From an uncultured Ilumatobacter sp. (GTDB taxonomy: Bacteria; Actinomycetota; Acidimicrobiia; Acidimicrobiales; Ilumatobacteraceae): 64,000 nucleotides of DNA. The notes under the pieces were generated by a model. That model was not told where the DNA came from. It was given only the letters and a program-made list of their open reading frames with translations, and made no database searches. The stretch spans positions 62,001 through 126,000 of the forward strand of contig CAJQPY010000021.1 in the NCBI GenBank assembly GCA_905480335.1, written 5' to 3'. A program made the position numbers and the translations under genes. Of the stretch, positions 50,434-58,436 are shown in pieces (position 1 is the first letter of the stretch; each line of letters starts with the position of its first letter).

Positions 50434-52032
50434 ATGACCGAGACGATCACCGGAACCAACCGCTCCGCCGGCATCAGCTTCACCGAACTGCTCAATGACG
50501 ACACCGGTCCCGTCGACGACATCCTCCGAGACGAGAGCCGCGTTGGATTGCGGGAGGGAAACACCCGGATCCCAGCGTGGTACTACACCTCGCCGGAGTT
50601 CCACGCGCTCGAAGTCGAAAAGCTCTGGAGCCGGGTATGGCAACTCGCCTGCCTCGAGGACGAGATCCCGAACGTCGGCGACTACCACGTGTACGAAATC
50701 GCCGACATGTCATTCCTGGTTGTGCGCACCGACGACGGGGTCAAGGCGTTCCGCAACGCCTGCCTGCACCGCGGACGCCTCCTCCGAGAGACCAACGGCA
50801 AGGGCGCACGTAACCTGCGCTGCGCGTTCCACGGGTGGGCGTGGAACCTCGACGGGTCGATGAAGGAGATCCCATGCGAGTGGGATTTCCCCAGCGTCCG
50901 TGCGGAGGACTACGCGCTCCCCGAGGCACTCGTCGACACCTGGCAGGGCTTCGTGTTCATCAACCCCGACCGCAGCGCAGCTCCCCTCGCCGACTTCCTC
51001 GGCAACCTCGGCGACCATTTCACCAAGTGCTCGTTCGATCGTCGCTACAAGGCCGCCCACGTCGAGAAGATCATGCGTGTCAACTGGAAGGCCTGCCAGG
51101 AAGCATTCATGGAGAGCTACCACGTGGTGGCGACTCATCCGACGCTGATGGAGGACCTCGGCGACGCCAACTCACGGTACGACACGTACGAAAACTTCTC
51201 ACGCGCAATTTCGCCGCACGCCGTCGAGAGTCCACACCTCACGAACATGACGCACTACGAGCGTCTCGACGACGGCAAACAGTTTGCCCGCTATCGCCAC
51301 CCCATGAACGGCCACATCTACGAGCGCGTTCGGCTCGGACACGTCCGCGTCGTCGACCTCGATGGCCACGAGAGTCACTTCGACGACGAAGCGACATGGA
51401 TTGACGGGCCCATCGTGCAGGCCGATCCACACCTGTGCAAGTGGATCGGCGGTCCGACCCCCGCGCCGCTGCTCGATGTGCCGCTCACGCTCCCCGACCC
51501 GCCCGAAGGTGTCGAGACCCCGGCCCAGATCCGCGCCTGGATCGCAGCCCAGCGGCGGGACGCCGCCCGTGAGAACATGGGCAAGACCATCGATCCCGAT
51601 GCGTTCAGCGACGCCGAGGTACTCGATGCGATGTACTACTCGGTCTTCCCCAACTGGTCACCGTGGGGGGTGTTCAACACGCTCTTCTACCGCTGGCGCC
51701 CGAACGGCAACAATCCTGACGAATGCATCTTCGAAGTGATGACATTCCCTGTCGCCCACGACCCCGACAACAAACCGGCACCGGCCGCCGTGCGCCATCT
51801 CGGTCCTGACGACGACTGGACGCTCGCCACCGAACTCGGAGCCGCTGCCAAGATCTTCCAGCAGGACTCGATCAATCTCCCCCACGTTCAGACCGGGCTC
51901 AAGGCCCAAGAGCAGCAGGAGGTCGTCTTCGCCAACTACAACGAGACGAAGATCCGCCACTTCTGGGAGAACATGTTCCGCTGGCTGGAGATCGGCGAGA
52001 CGGACGTCTCGGTGACGCCGCGCGACCGATGA
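50434..52032 (+). CDS. Large Rieske non-heme iron oxygenase alpha subunit
   Basis: 532 aa, about 120 residues longer than most alpha subunits. Rieske ligands Cys110/His112 (CLHRG) and Cys130/His133 (CAFHGW). Catalytic iron region NWKACQEAFMESYHVVATHP, with His and His five residues apart. The extra length lies between the iron site and C-terminus (MTHYERLDDGKQFARYRHPM, acidic and proline segments). The third, acidic ligand should lie near QQDSINLPHVQTGL. Followed after 10 bp by a VOC gene, so the pair may hydroxylate and then cleave a ring (inference). Confidence 0.9.
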   Translation: MTETITGTNRSAGISFTELLNDDTGPVDDILRDESRVGLREGNTRIPAWYYTSPEFHALEVEKLWSRVWQLACLEDEIPNVGDYHVYEIADMSFLVVRTDDGVKAFRNACLHRGRLLRETNGKGARNLRCAFHGWAWNLDGSMKEIPCEWDFPSVRAEDYALPEALVDTWQGFVFINPDRSAAPLADFLGNLGDHFTKCSFDRRYKAAHVEKIMRVNWKACQEAFMESYHVVATHPTLMEDLGDANSRYDTYENFSRAISPHAVESPHLTNMTHYERLDDGKQFARYRHPMNGHIYERVRLGHVRVVDLDGHESHFDDEATWIDGPIVQADPHLCKWIGGPTPAPLLDVPLTLPDPPEGVETPAQIRAWIAAQRRDAARENMGKTIDPDAFSDAEVLDAMYYSVFPNWSPWGVFNTLFYRWRPNGNNPDECIFEVMTFPVAHDPDNKPAPAAVRHLGPDDDWTLATELGAAAKIFQQDSINLPHVQTGLKAQEQQEVVFANYNETKIRHFWENMFRWLEIGETDVSVTPRDR

Positions 52033-52042
52033 GGGTCCACTG

Positions 52043-52537
52043 ATGTTCGGCGCGCCGGTGCAGGTTGCGTACTCCACCGACGACGTCCACGCCGCGGCGC
52101 TGCGTTGGGCTGCGCGTGGGATTGGACCGTTCTTCGTCATCGAACACATCGCACTCACCGACGTCGAGATCGACTCGAAGCCGTCCACATTCGACCATTC
52201 GTCGGCGTACGGCCAGTGGGGATCGGTCATGGTCGAGTTGGTGCAACAACACGACCCGGGACCCGACCCGGTCGTGGGCACGTCGGGGATCCATCACATC
52301 GCGTCGTTCGTCGACGACTTCGACGCCGCGAGTGCCGAACTCTCAGCCGACGGCTTCCCCCGTCGCCTCGTCGCCACAACGTCGGGCGGTCAGGCCTTCG
52401 CGTTCCACGACGCCCGCGCAACCATGGGTCACCTGCTCGAGATCTACGAACGAACCGATCGCCTCGCCGCCTTCTATGCGATGGTCCGCGACGCGTCCGT
52501 CAACTGGACCGGCGACGACCCCGTCCGAATCCTCTGA
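52043..52537 (+). CDS. VOC-family (glyoxalase-like) protein
   Basis: 164 aa, a single bleomycin-resistance/glyoxalase type domain of two beta-alpha-beta-beta-beta units: VQVAYSTDDVHAAALRWAAR, SVMVELVQQH (Glu), GIHHIASFVDDFDAA (His) and GHLLEIYERTD (Glu). This ligand layout is like methylmalonyl-CoA epimerase or glyoxalase I-type enzymes. Only 10 bp after the large Rieske gene, therefore probably co-translated in one operon. Its stop codon forms part of a strong bidirectional terminator stem with the convergent acyl-CoA dehydrogenase gene. Confidence 0.82.
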   Translation: MFGAPVQVAYSTDDVHAAALRWAARGIGPFFVIEHIALTDVEIDSKPSTFDHSSAYGQWGSVMVELVQQHDPGPDPVVGTSGIHHIASFVDDFDAASAELSADGFPRRLVATTSGGQAFAFHDARATMGHLLEIYERTDRLAAFYAMVRDASVNWTGDDPVRIL

Positions 52538-52576
52538 CCCCGCGCGTCCGCCGACTGGGCGGACACGTGGGGTCAG
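52534..52576. terminator. Strong bidirectional terminator-like palindrome with both stop codons in the stem
   Basis: CTGACCCC (52534-52541) pairs with GGGGTCAG (52569-52576), and GTCCGCC (52546-52552) with GGCGGAC (52558-52564); the 4-nt segments between pair with one mismatch and one wobble. The result is a ~19-bp near-perfect stem with a 5-nt loop. TGA of the VOC gene and TGA of the convergent acyl-CoA dehydrogenase lie in opposite arms. Confidence 0.65.
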
Positions 52577-53853
52577 CGGGGGATGTCCTTCCAGGCGCCG
52601 GTGTCGGCGCGTGGCTCCCGCGGCAGGCCGAGGACGCGTTCGCCGATAATGTTCCGCTGCACCTCGTCGGAGCCACCGGCGATTCGATAGCCGGGCGCGC
52701 CGAGCACGTGCTCGCCCCACTCGAACGTGCCCCACTCGCCCGTGTCGGCGAGCAGTTTCGGGCCGAGGATTGCGGCGACCGTTTCGGTCATCGTCCGCAT
52801 GCCCTCGGTCCACAGCAGCTTCCCGAGCGAGCCTTCGGGCCCGGGCGTGCCGGACTTGGCGAGGTCGGCCGCACGGCGGTTGGTCAACGATTCCACGCGA
52901 CCGCTGATGTACTGCCGCGTCATGAGGTCCCGAATGACCGGATCGTCAAGCACGTCGGCGTACTGCGCAGTCGCGAGAAGTTTGGTCCAGTTGCCGCCCG
53001 AGCTGGAGCCGTCACTTCCGGTCTCGGAGTGATCGCGCTCGAAGCCGAGTGTCGTCATGGCAACCATCCAGCCAGCGCCGACGTCGCCGATCCGAAGATC
53101 GTCGGGGACTCGTGCGTCGGTGAAGAAGACCTCACAGAATGACGACCCGCCGCTCATCTGGTGGATCGGGCGCACCTCGACGCCGGGAATATCCATCGGC
53201 ATCATGAACGCAGTGAGTCCTTTGTGTTTCGCCACGTCGGGGTCGGTGCGCACGATCAGTTCGCCCCACTGGCTGAACTGAGCCCCCGAACTCCAGACCT
53301 TCTGTCCGTTGATCACCCATTCGTCGCCATCGCGCTCGGCTCGACACGCCAGCCCGGCAAGGTCAGATCCGGCACCCGGCTCGCTGAACAACTGGCATGC
53401 GAGAATGTCGGTACGCAGCAGGTCGGCGAGAAACCGGTCTTTCAATCCCTCAGAGCCCATTGCTTCGACCGTCGATGCGATCAGTCCTGCGGTCACCCCG
53501 ATCAATTCGTGTCGACCGGGCGACACGTACTCACGCTCAAGTCGGCCGTAGGCACGCTGGTGTGCCCGGCTGAGCCCGAGCCCGCCAACGGCGGGAGGCC
53601 GGGTGATTGCGTGGTAGCCGCGCTCGGCCTTTTTCTTAAGCCAGTCCGAGATGCCGCCGATGTAGGCCTGCTCCTCCTCGTAGTTCATGTTGTGGAACAC
53701 GGCGACGTCGAATTCACCCTCGCCCCACACGAAATCGCTACCGCGATCGGTGCGCCTCTCGGCATTCTCGTCGAGCCAGACGCGAGCGTCGGCGACAAAC
53801 TCGTCAACGCTGATGTCGGTATCCACTAGTGGTCGTTCCTGGGTATCGGTCAC
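52573..53853 (-). CDS. Acyl-CoA dehydrogenase family protein
   Basis: 426 aa. ACAD fold: LFSEPGAGSDLAGLACRAER (flavin loop), WVINGQKVWSSGAQFSQWGE, and the C-terminal GSDEVQRNIIGERVLGLPRE. The residues around the usual base position suggest an ACAD of the FadE type used for steroid or branched-chain acyl-CoA dehydrogenation, where two different chains often form a heterotetramer; only one is present here. GTG 53853 (MTDTQERPLVD) is chosen; more upstream codons run into the divergent gene. Oxidises a CoA thioester in the cytoplasm, passing electrons to ETF. Confidence 0.9.
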   Translation of the reverse strand: MTDTQERPLVDTDISVDEFVADARVWLDENAERRTDRGSDFVWGEGEFDVAVFHNMNYEEEQAYIGGISDWLKKKAERGYHAITRPPAVGGLGLSRAHQRAYGRLEREYVSPGRHELIGVTAGLIASTVEAMGSEGLKDRFLADLLRTDILACQLFSEPGAGSDLAGLACRAERDGDEWVINGQKVWSSGAQFSQWGELIVRTDPDVAKHKGLTAFMMPMDIPGVEVRPIHQMSGGSSFCEVFFTDARVPDDLRIGDVGAGWMVAMTTLGFERDHSETGSDGSSSGGNWTKLLATAQYADVLDDPVIRDLMTRQYISGRVESLTNRRAADLAKSGTPGPEGSLGKLLWTEGMRTMTETVAAILGPKLLADTGEWGTFEWGEHVLGAPGYRIAGGSDEVQRNIIGERVLGLPREPRADTGAWKDIPR

Positions 53854-53967
53854 CGACGCGACATTACCGAACCCTTTTTTGGAATGTCCCAGCCGGCGAC
53901 CGATCTCATGATCCACCGGCCTCTTTCCCGTATTATGACAGCCCATCCGAATGCGGGACACTGGTCC

Positions 53968-55620
53968 ATGGCTCGATTCGGCAAGCGTTCCGCTCCCACC
54001 GCCACCACCTCCACCGGCCCGATTCGTGGCACGACAACTTCCGACGGCCGAATCGCAGTCTTTCGCGGTGTCCCGTACGCCGCCCCGCCGGTCGGAGACC
54101 TGCGATGGCAGCCCCCTCGATCACACGATCCATGGTCCGACGAACGTGCCTGCACGAAGTTCGGCCCATCCGCCCACCAACGAGCCGCAGGGTTCGAACA
54201 GTTCTTCGAGGTGCTCGTCTCAGGTCTCGGACTCGGCAGGGCGCGACGGCGTGCGCTGACAACAGCGATCAAGCTCGCTCCGACGAGACAAAGCGAGGAC
54301 TGCCTGACCCTCAACATCCGTACGCCACGCCACGCCGCCGATCTTCCGGTGATGGTGTGGATCCACGGAGGCGATCACACCGACGGCAGCGGCGCCGAGC
54401 CGATGTACCAGAGCAACGTGTTACCCGAGCGCGGATGTGTCCTCGTCACCATTAACTACCGCCTCGGACTCTTCGGATTCTTCGCCCATCCTGAACTGTC
54501 AGCAGAGTCTTCGGACGGCGTGTCGGGGAACTACGGGCTGCTCGACCAGATTGCGGCGCTGGAGTGGGTGCGCGACAACATCGCGGCGTTCGGAGGCGAC
54601 TCGGGCAACGTGACGATCTTCGGCGAGTCGGCCGGCGGAGAGGCCGTGCTCAACCTGATGACCGCGCCGAAGGCACGCGGCCTGTTCCACCGGGCGATCG
54701 CGCAGAGCCCGAGCGACAGTGGCCGTTGGCTCAACCTCAACCGCCCGATGCTCGACTTCGAGCCGGCGACGGAGACAGGTCAGGCGTTCGCTGTCCTGGC
54801 AGGCGCTGCATCAATCACCAAGCTCCGCGAGATCGATGCCAAGACGCTGTCAGCTTTGTACACGGACAACCCGCATCTCGGTCGCTCGTTCTATCCGGTG
54901 GTCGACGGAGTCGTCCTTCCCACCGCGCCCATGACCGCATTCAGTCGTGGCGATCAGGCACCGGTGCCCCTGATGATCGGCTACAACGCCGACGAGGGCA
55001 CGCTCCTCGCAGGGTTCATGCACCCTGCCGGAGCTGAGTTCGAGGCGCCGGCAGACGGGAGCGAGGTCCCGCCCGCTGCGATCCGTGCGGCACTCGAGCG
55101 CTCGTATCCGACCACCGAACAAGTGGACCGCCTTCTCACCGCGTACCCCGGCCTCGGTCTTGGGGACCTCGACGCCCGTATCGACCACGCCGGCGACCAC
55201 ATGTTCGGGGTGCACGTCGACCACGCGTCGCGCTGCCACGCCGAGCAGGGTCACTCGGTCTACCGCTACCACTTCCGAGCCGTGCCGGCATCGCCGAAGC
55301 AGACCGCCGGCGCATTCCACGCCGCCGAGGTGCTGTACGTGTTCGACACGACCTTCCCACTCGTTCCGGCTGCGGACGACGCACATCTGTTGGCGCGCGA
55401 AATGGGTGACCGATGGTTTGCGTTCGCCGTGACCGGTGTTCCGAATGCAATTGGTCGAGTGACTTGGCCCAGCTACCGAGTGGACGACGCCCAGCAGATG
55501 ATATTCGACCGTCCGGCTTCGAACGTTGCCTCCTGCTCACCGCAGGACGGGCTCGACCTCATGCGCCAGCGGATCGAGTGGCTGAACGAGCAGAGTCTCA
55601 CGACAGTGAGACCTCGCTGA
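53968..55620 (+). CDS. Type B carboxylesterase
   Basis: About 550 aa alpha/beta hydrolase. Family start FRGVPYAAPPVGDLRW; EDCLTLNIRTP; oxyanion region WIHGGDHTDG, where Asp replaces the common Gly/Phe; nucleophile Ser in FGESAGGEA; acid Glu in NADEGTLL; His in GAFHAAEVLYVF. It hydrolyses esters; substrates in this family range from p-nitrobenzyl esters to terpenoid or steroid esters. No signal peptide is seen from MARFGKRSAP. The start could also be at 53935 or 53884, which add short leaders. Divergent from the acyl-CoA dehydrogenase gene. Confidence 0.9.
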   Translation: MARFGKRSAPTATTSTGPIRGTTTSDGRIAVFRGVPYAAPPVGDLRWQPPRSHDPWSDERACTKFGPSAHQRAAGFEQFFEVLVSGLGLGRARRRALTTAIKLAPTRQSEDCLTLNIRTPRHAADLPVMVWIHGGDHTDGSGAEPMYQSNVLPERGCVLVTINYRLGLFGFFAHPELSAESSDGVSGNYGLLDQIAALEWVRDNIAAFGGDSGNVTIFGESAGGEAVLNLMTAPKARGLFHRAIAQSPSDSGRWLNLNRPMLDFEPATETGQAFAVLAGAASITKLREIDAKTLSALYTDNPHLGRSFYPVVDGVVLPTAPMTAFSRGDQAPVPLMIGYNADEGTLLAGFMHPAGAEFEAPADGSEVPPAAIRAALERSYPTTEQVDRLLTAYPGLGLGDLDARIDHAGDHMFGVHVDHASRCHAEQGHSVYRYHFRAVPASPKQTAGAFHAAEVLYVFDTTFPLVPAADDAHLLAREMGDRWFAFAVTGVPNAIGRVTWPSYRVDDAQQMIFDRPASNVASCSPQDGLDLMRQRIEWLNEQSLTTVRPR

Positions 55621-55684
55621 CACATGTGCGCGTGACCGACAGCACCGAAATTGCGGCGGCAGTGGGAACACGTCCGCACCGCGA

Positions 55685-56578
55685 TCAGGTCGCGATGTCG
55701 ACGTCAAAAATCTCGTTGAATCGGGCGACGTAGTCGGCGTCGTCCTCGATCATGCCGAGTCCGATCCAGTCATCGTCGTCGATGCGGTCGTGCAGCCCGG
55801 CCATCTCGATGCCACCCCAGCTCACCGGATACCGCAGCTGCGGGTTGTCGGTAATGATCGCCCGCTCGATCACACGGCCGACCTCGAACGGGTCGGTCGC
55901 CCCGGCCATTCCGGCAGCGTACATCTGGAACATCCGCCGATAGTGCGTCTCGTACGCGCCGGTCGAGTTCGGCGCGTCGATGTTCTTCGCGAAGATCGCC
56001 GACTTCGTGACCCCCGGTTCGACGATCGCCACCCGAATTCCGAACGGTGCGAGTTCTTGAGCCAGTTCCTCGCTGATCCCTTCGAGCGCCCATTTCGACG
56101 CCACATATGGCGACTGGGCCGGGACGGCGATCCGCCCGACCACGGAGGTGATGTTGATGATCGTCCCACTACCGCGCTCCCGCATCTGAGGGAGTACCGC
56201 CTGCGTGCACCGAGTGACCCCACACAGATTCACGTTCATCACGTCCAGGTACAGCTCGGACGAGCACTCCTCGACCACGGCGTTACCGCCGACACCGGCG
56301 TTGTTGACGAGGTGGTCGACCCGACCAACTCGGGAGAAGATCTCGTCGAATCCGCCGGCAACGGAAGCGTCGTCGGCCACGTCGGCGACGACCAGGTCCA
56401 CCTCCACGCCGGCATCGGCAGCCATCGCGTGCAGCTTGACGGCCTTGTCGAGCGAGCGGACGGTTCCGATGACGTGATGCCCGATCGACGCAAGATGGAT
56501 CGAGGTAGCACGTCCGATCCCGGAGTTCGCGCCGGTGACGACGGTGACGGGTTGACCGGAAGACGGGGCGGGCGACAT
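55685..56578 (-). CDS. SDR-family oxidoreductase
   Basis: 297 aa. TGANSGIGRATSIHLAS, GTVRS after strand 2 (NADP-leaning), NNAGVGG, INITSVVGR, YVASKWALEG and a ~55-residue C-terminal tail rich in Asp (RIDDDDWIGLGMIEDDADYV). The PYVASKWALEGISEELAQEL pattern is common in retinol/steroid dehydrogenase-like SDRs. Start at 56578 (MSPAPSSGQPV); a GTG or ATG ten codons upstream adds nothing conserved. Convergent with the carboxylesterase and upstream of, but separate from, pheA on the same strand. Confidence 0.88.
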   Translation of the reverse strand: MSPAPSSGQPVTVVTGANSGIGRATSIHLASIGHHVIGTVRSLDKAVKLHAMAADAGVEVDLVVADVADDASVAGGFDEIFSRVGRVDHLVNNAGVGGNAVVEECSSELYLDVMNVNLCGVTRCTQAVLPQMRERGSGTIINITSVVGRIAVPAQSPYVASKWALEGISEELAQELAPFGIRVAIVEPGVTKSAIFAKNIDAPNSTGAYETHYRRMFQMYAAGMAGATDPFEVGRVIERAIITDNPQLRYPVSWGGIEMAGLHDRIDDDDWIGLGMIEDDADYVARFNEIFDVDIAT

Positions 56579-56668
56579 GGCCGACAGACTACGGCCGAGG
56601 GCCGGCAACAGTCGGAGCCGGCCCTCGGCCGGATTGGCCAGTCTGGATGGGCTCGCTAGTCCGCTTGG

Positions 56669-57631
56669 TCAGGACGTGATTGACCTGCGGATGTCGGTTA
56701 GCCAGTCATCAGCGTCACGCCATCGGCCACCGACGTGTTCGCGTTCGGTCTCGGCTGCCTCGCCTGCCGCCGGATACGAACCAAGGAACTTCACACCGCC
56801 CTGCTTCGCATGCAGCGAACGCATCGTGTCGGCCAACAGTTCGTCCGCGACGTGCCCATCGGCATACATGATGAAGCAGTAGTGGCCGAGCCCACCGTCC
56901 TTGGTCGGGCGGCTGAAGAGGTTCGACAGGTTAATCCGCCGCGCGGCGAACTCCTGAAGGATCGCGATGAGGCTTCCCGGTTCGTCGGCACGCTGATACA
57001 CGACGAGTGCGGTGCGGTCGTGACCGGTCGGCGCCGGTACCCCCGAGCGAGCGACCATCACGAATCGGGTCTGATTACCAGCGTGGTCAGCAATGTCGGC
57101 CTCCGCGATCTCGAGGCCGTACACCTCGGCGGCGATTCGCGGTGCAAGGGCGGCCAAGTCATCGCGATCGGACTGGCTGACTCGATGAGCGGCGTCAGCG
57201 GTGGAGTTTGCGGCAACCATGTCAGCATCGGGAAGTCGCTCTCGGAGATAGCGGTGACATTGCGCCGTCGCAACGGGTATCGACAGGATCTCGGTCACTG
57301 CGTCGAGTGAACAGCCCGGCTTGACAAGCAGACAGTGCTCGATATCGATCACCGCTTCGTGGATAATGAGCAACTGGTGGTCAAAGGCGAGAGCATCCTG
57401 CGTGAAGTTGACCATGCCCTCGATCGAGTTTTCGATCGGAACGAAACCGGCGTCAACTTCGCCCGCCTCAACGGCATCGAGTACGTCGGGCACTGTCCGG
57501 TACGGCACGTGCTCAGCGCCCCGTGCCGAGTCGACGTCGAGTAGCGCCTGCTGTGTGAACGTGCCGAGCGGACCGAAAAAGGCGACCCGCCGCACGGAAA
57601 CAGAGGTGGCCGGGTCGCCTGCGTCAGTCAT
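56669..57631 (-). CDS. pheA: Prephenate dehydratase
   Basis: 320 aa monofunctional prephenate dehydratase of phenylalanine biosynthesis: prephenate to phenylpyruvate. VAFFGPLGTFTQQA at the N-terminus, FVPIENSIEG, ATAQCHRYL, NSTADAAHRV and the catalytic TRF in NQTRFVMVAR. The C-terminal ACT regulatory domain begins near TALVVYQRADEPGSLIAIL and has LFSRPTKDG (consensus ESRP), implying feedback by phenylalanine. ATG 57631 follows a GTG by one codon. A biosynthetic gene next to the catabolic block marks its right-hand edge. Confidence 0.95.
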   Translation of the reverse strand: MTDAGDPATSVSVRRVAFFGPLGTFTQQALLDVDSARGAEHVPYRTVPDVLDAVEAGEVDAGFVPIENSIEGMVNFTQDALAFDHQLLIIHEAVIDIEHCLLVKPGCSLDAVTEILSIPVATAQCHRYLRERLPDADMVAANSTADAAHRVSQSDRDDLAALAPRIAAEVYGLEIAEADIADHAGNQTRFVMVARSGVPAPTGHDRTALVVYQRADEPGSLIAILQEFAARRINLSNLFSRPTKDGGLGHYCFIMYADGHVADELLADTMRSLHAKQGGVKFLGSYPAAGEAAETEREHVGGRWRDADDWLTDIRRSITS

Positions 57632-57683
57632 CACTCTACGAGGCTACGCAGTTGCGCAGCCCCACGACGCGTCCGGTGTTCGG

Positions 57684-58376
57684 TCAACTAGCGAGTGCAC
57701 CATCAAGGAAGGCCATAATCTCGGCAGCGGTTGCCGACCCGGCTCGCCGCCCAAGCACGTTCCCGTCGGCGTCGAGCACGACCGAGAACGGGAACGACGT
57801 ACCGCCGTAGGCCCTAATGGCAGTGAGCTCCTCGGCGTCAGCCATCATCTGCCACGCCCAGCCTTTGTCCTCAACCCATTCACTCGGGGGATAGTTCTCG
57901 GCGGACGCGTCGACCGCAGTGCTGACACCGATGACATCGAGCCCTTCGGGCAACTCCCCGGCTTCGTCAAGCGCGAGCAGTTCGGGGATCTCGTCGTTGC
58001 AGTGCGGGCACCAATGAGCAAGAAACACAACCAGAGTCGAATTTCCGCTCGCCGCAGGGCCTCCAACCGTAATCGGCGTCCGGTCGAAGCTCTCGCCAGA
58101 GATCAATGGCGCTGTCTTTCCGACAGCTGGGTCCTCAAGCGAACTGTCGAACGGATCGAGTGGTGGTCCCTCGACAGTGACCGGACCGTTCTGCTGTAAC
58201 TCTTGCGCAGGCTCACCGTCGGGTGAGGCTCCGGAACTCGCAGTCTCGGCGGGGGTGCCGCTGGCCGATGTTGAGTCATCACTGCTACCACAGGCGCTGA
58301 CCAGCAGCGTGGCGGCAACCAGCCCAACGAGCACATGGCGGACGGTCGGACGACGGGGGAAGACAATTGAGGTCAC
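57684..58376 (-). CDS. TlpA-like thioredoxin-fold lipoprotein
   Basis: About 230 aa. Basic N-terminus, hydrophobic stretch and lipobox LVSAC with Cys29 as lipidation site, then a Ser/Ala/Glu linker and a TlpA/redoxin domain: TLVVFLAHWCPHCNDEIPEL with the redox pair WCPHC, VIGVSTAVDASAENYPPSEW and SFPFSVVLDADGNVLGRRAG. It acts on the outer face of the membrane as a disulfide reductase or for thiol homeostasis, perhaps for cytochrome maturation. GTG 58376 is chosen because an ATG at 58430 would abut the divergent permease start. Confidence 0.85.
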   Translation of the reverse strand: MTSIVFPRRPTVRHVLVGLVAATLLVSACGSSDDSTSASGTPAETASSGASPDGEPAQELQQNGPVTVEGPPLDPFDSSLEDPAVGKTAPLISGESFDRTPITVGGPAASGNSTLVVFLAHWCPHCNDEIPELLALDEAGELPEGLDVIGVSTAVDASAENYPPSEWVEDKGWAWQMMADAEELTAIRAYGGTSFPFSVVLDADGNVLGRRAGSATAAEIMAFLDGALAS

Positions 58377-58436
58377 CTCTGCAGTCTGCCGTCTCTGCGC
58401 CTTCGACGGGCGGCAGCCGGGTACTGTCACACGGCG

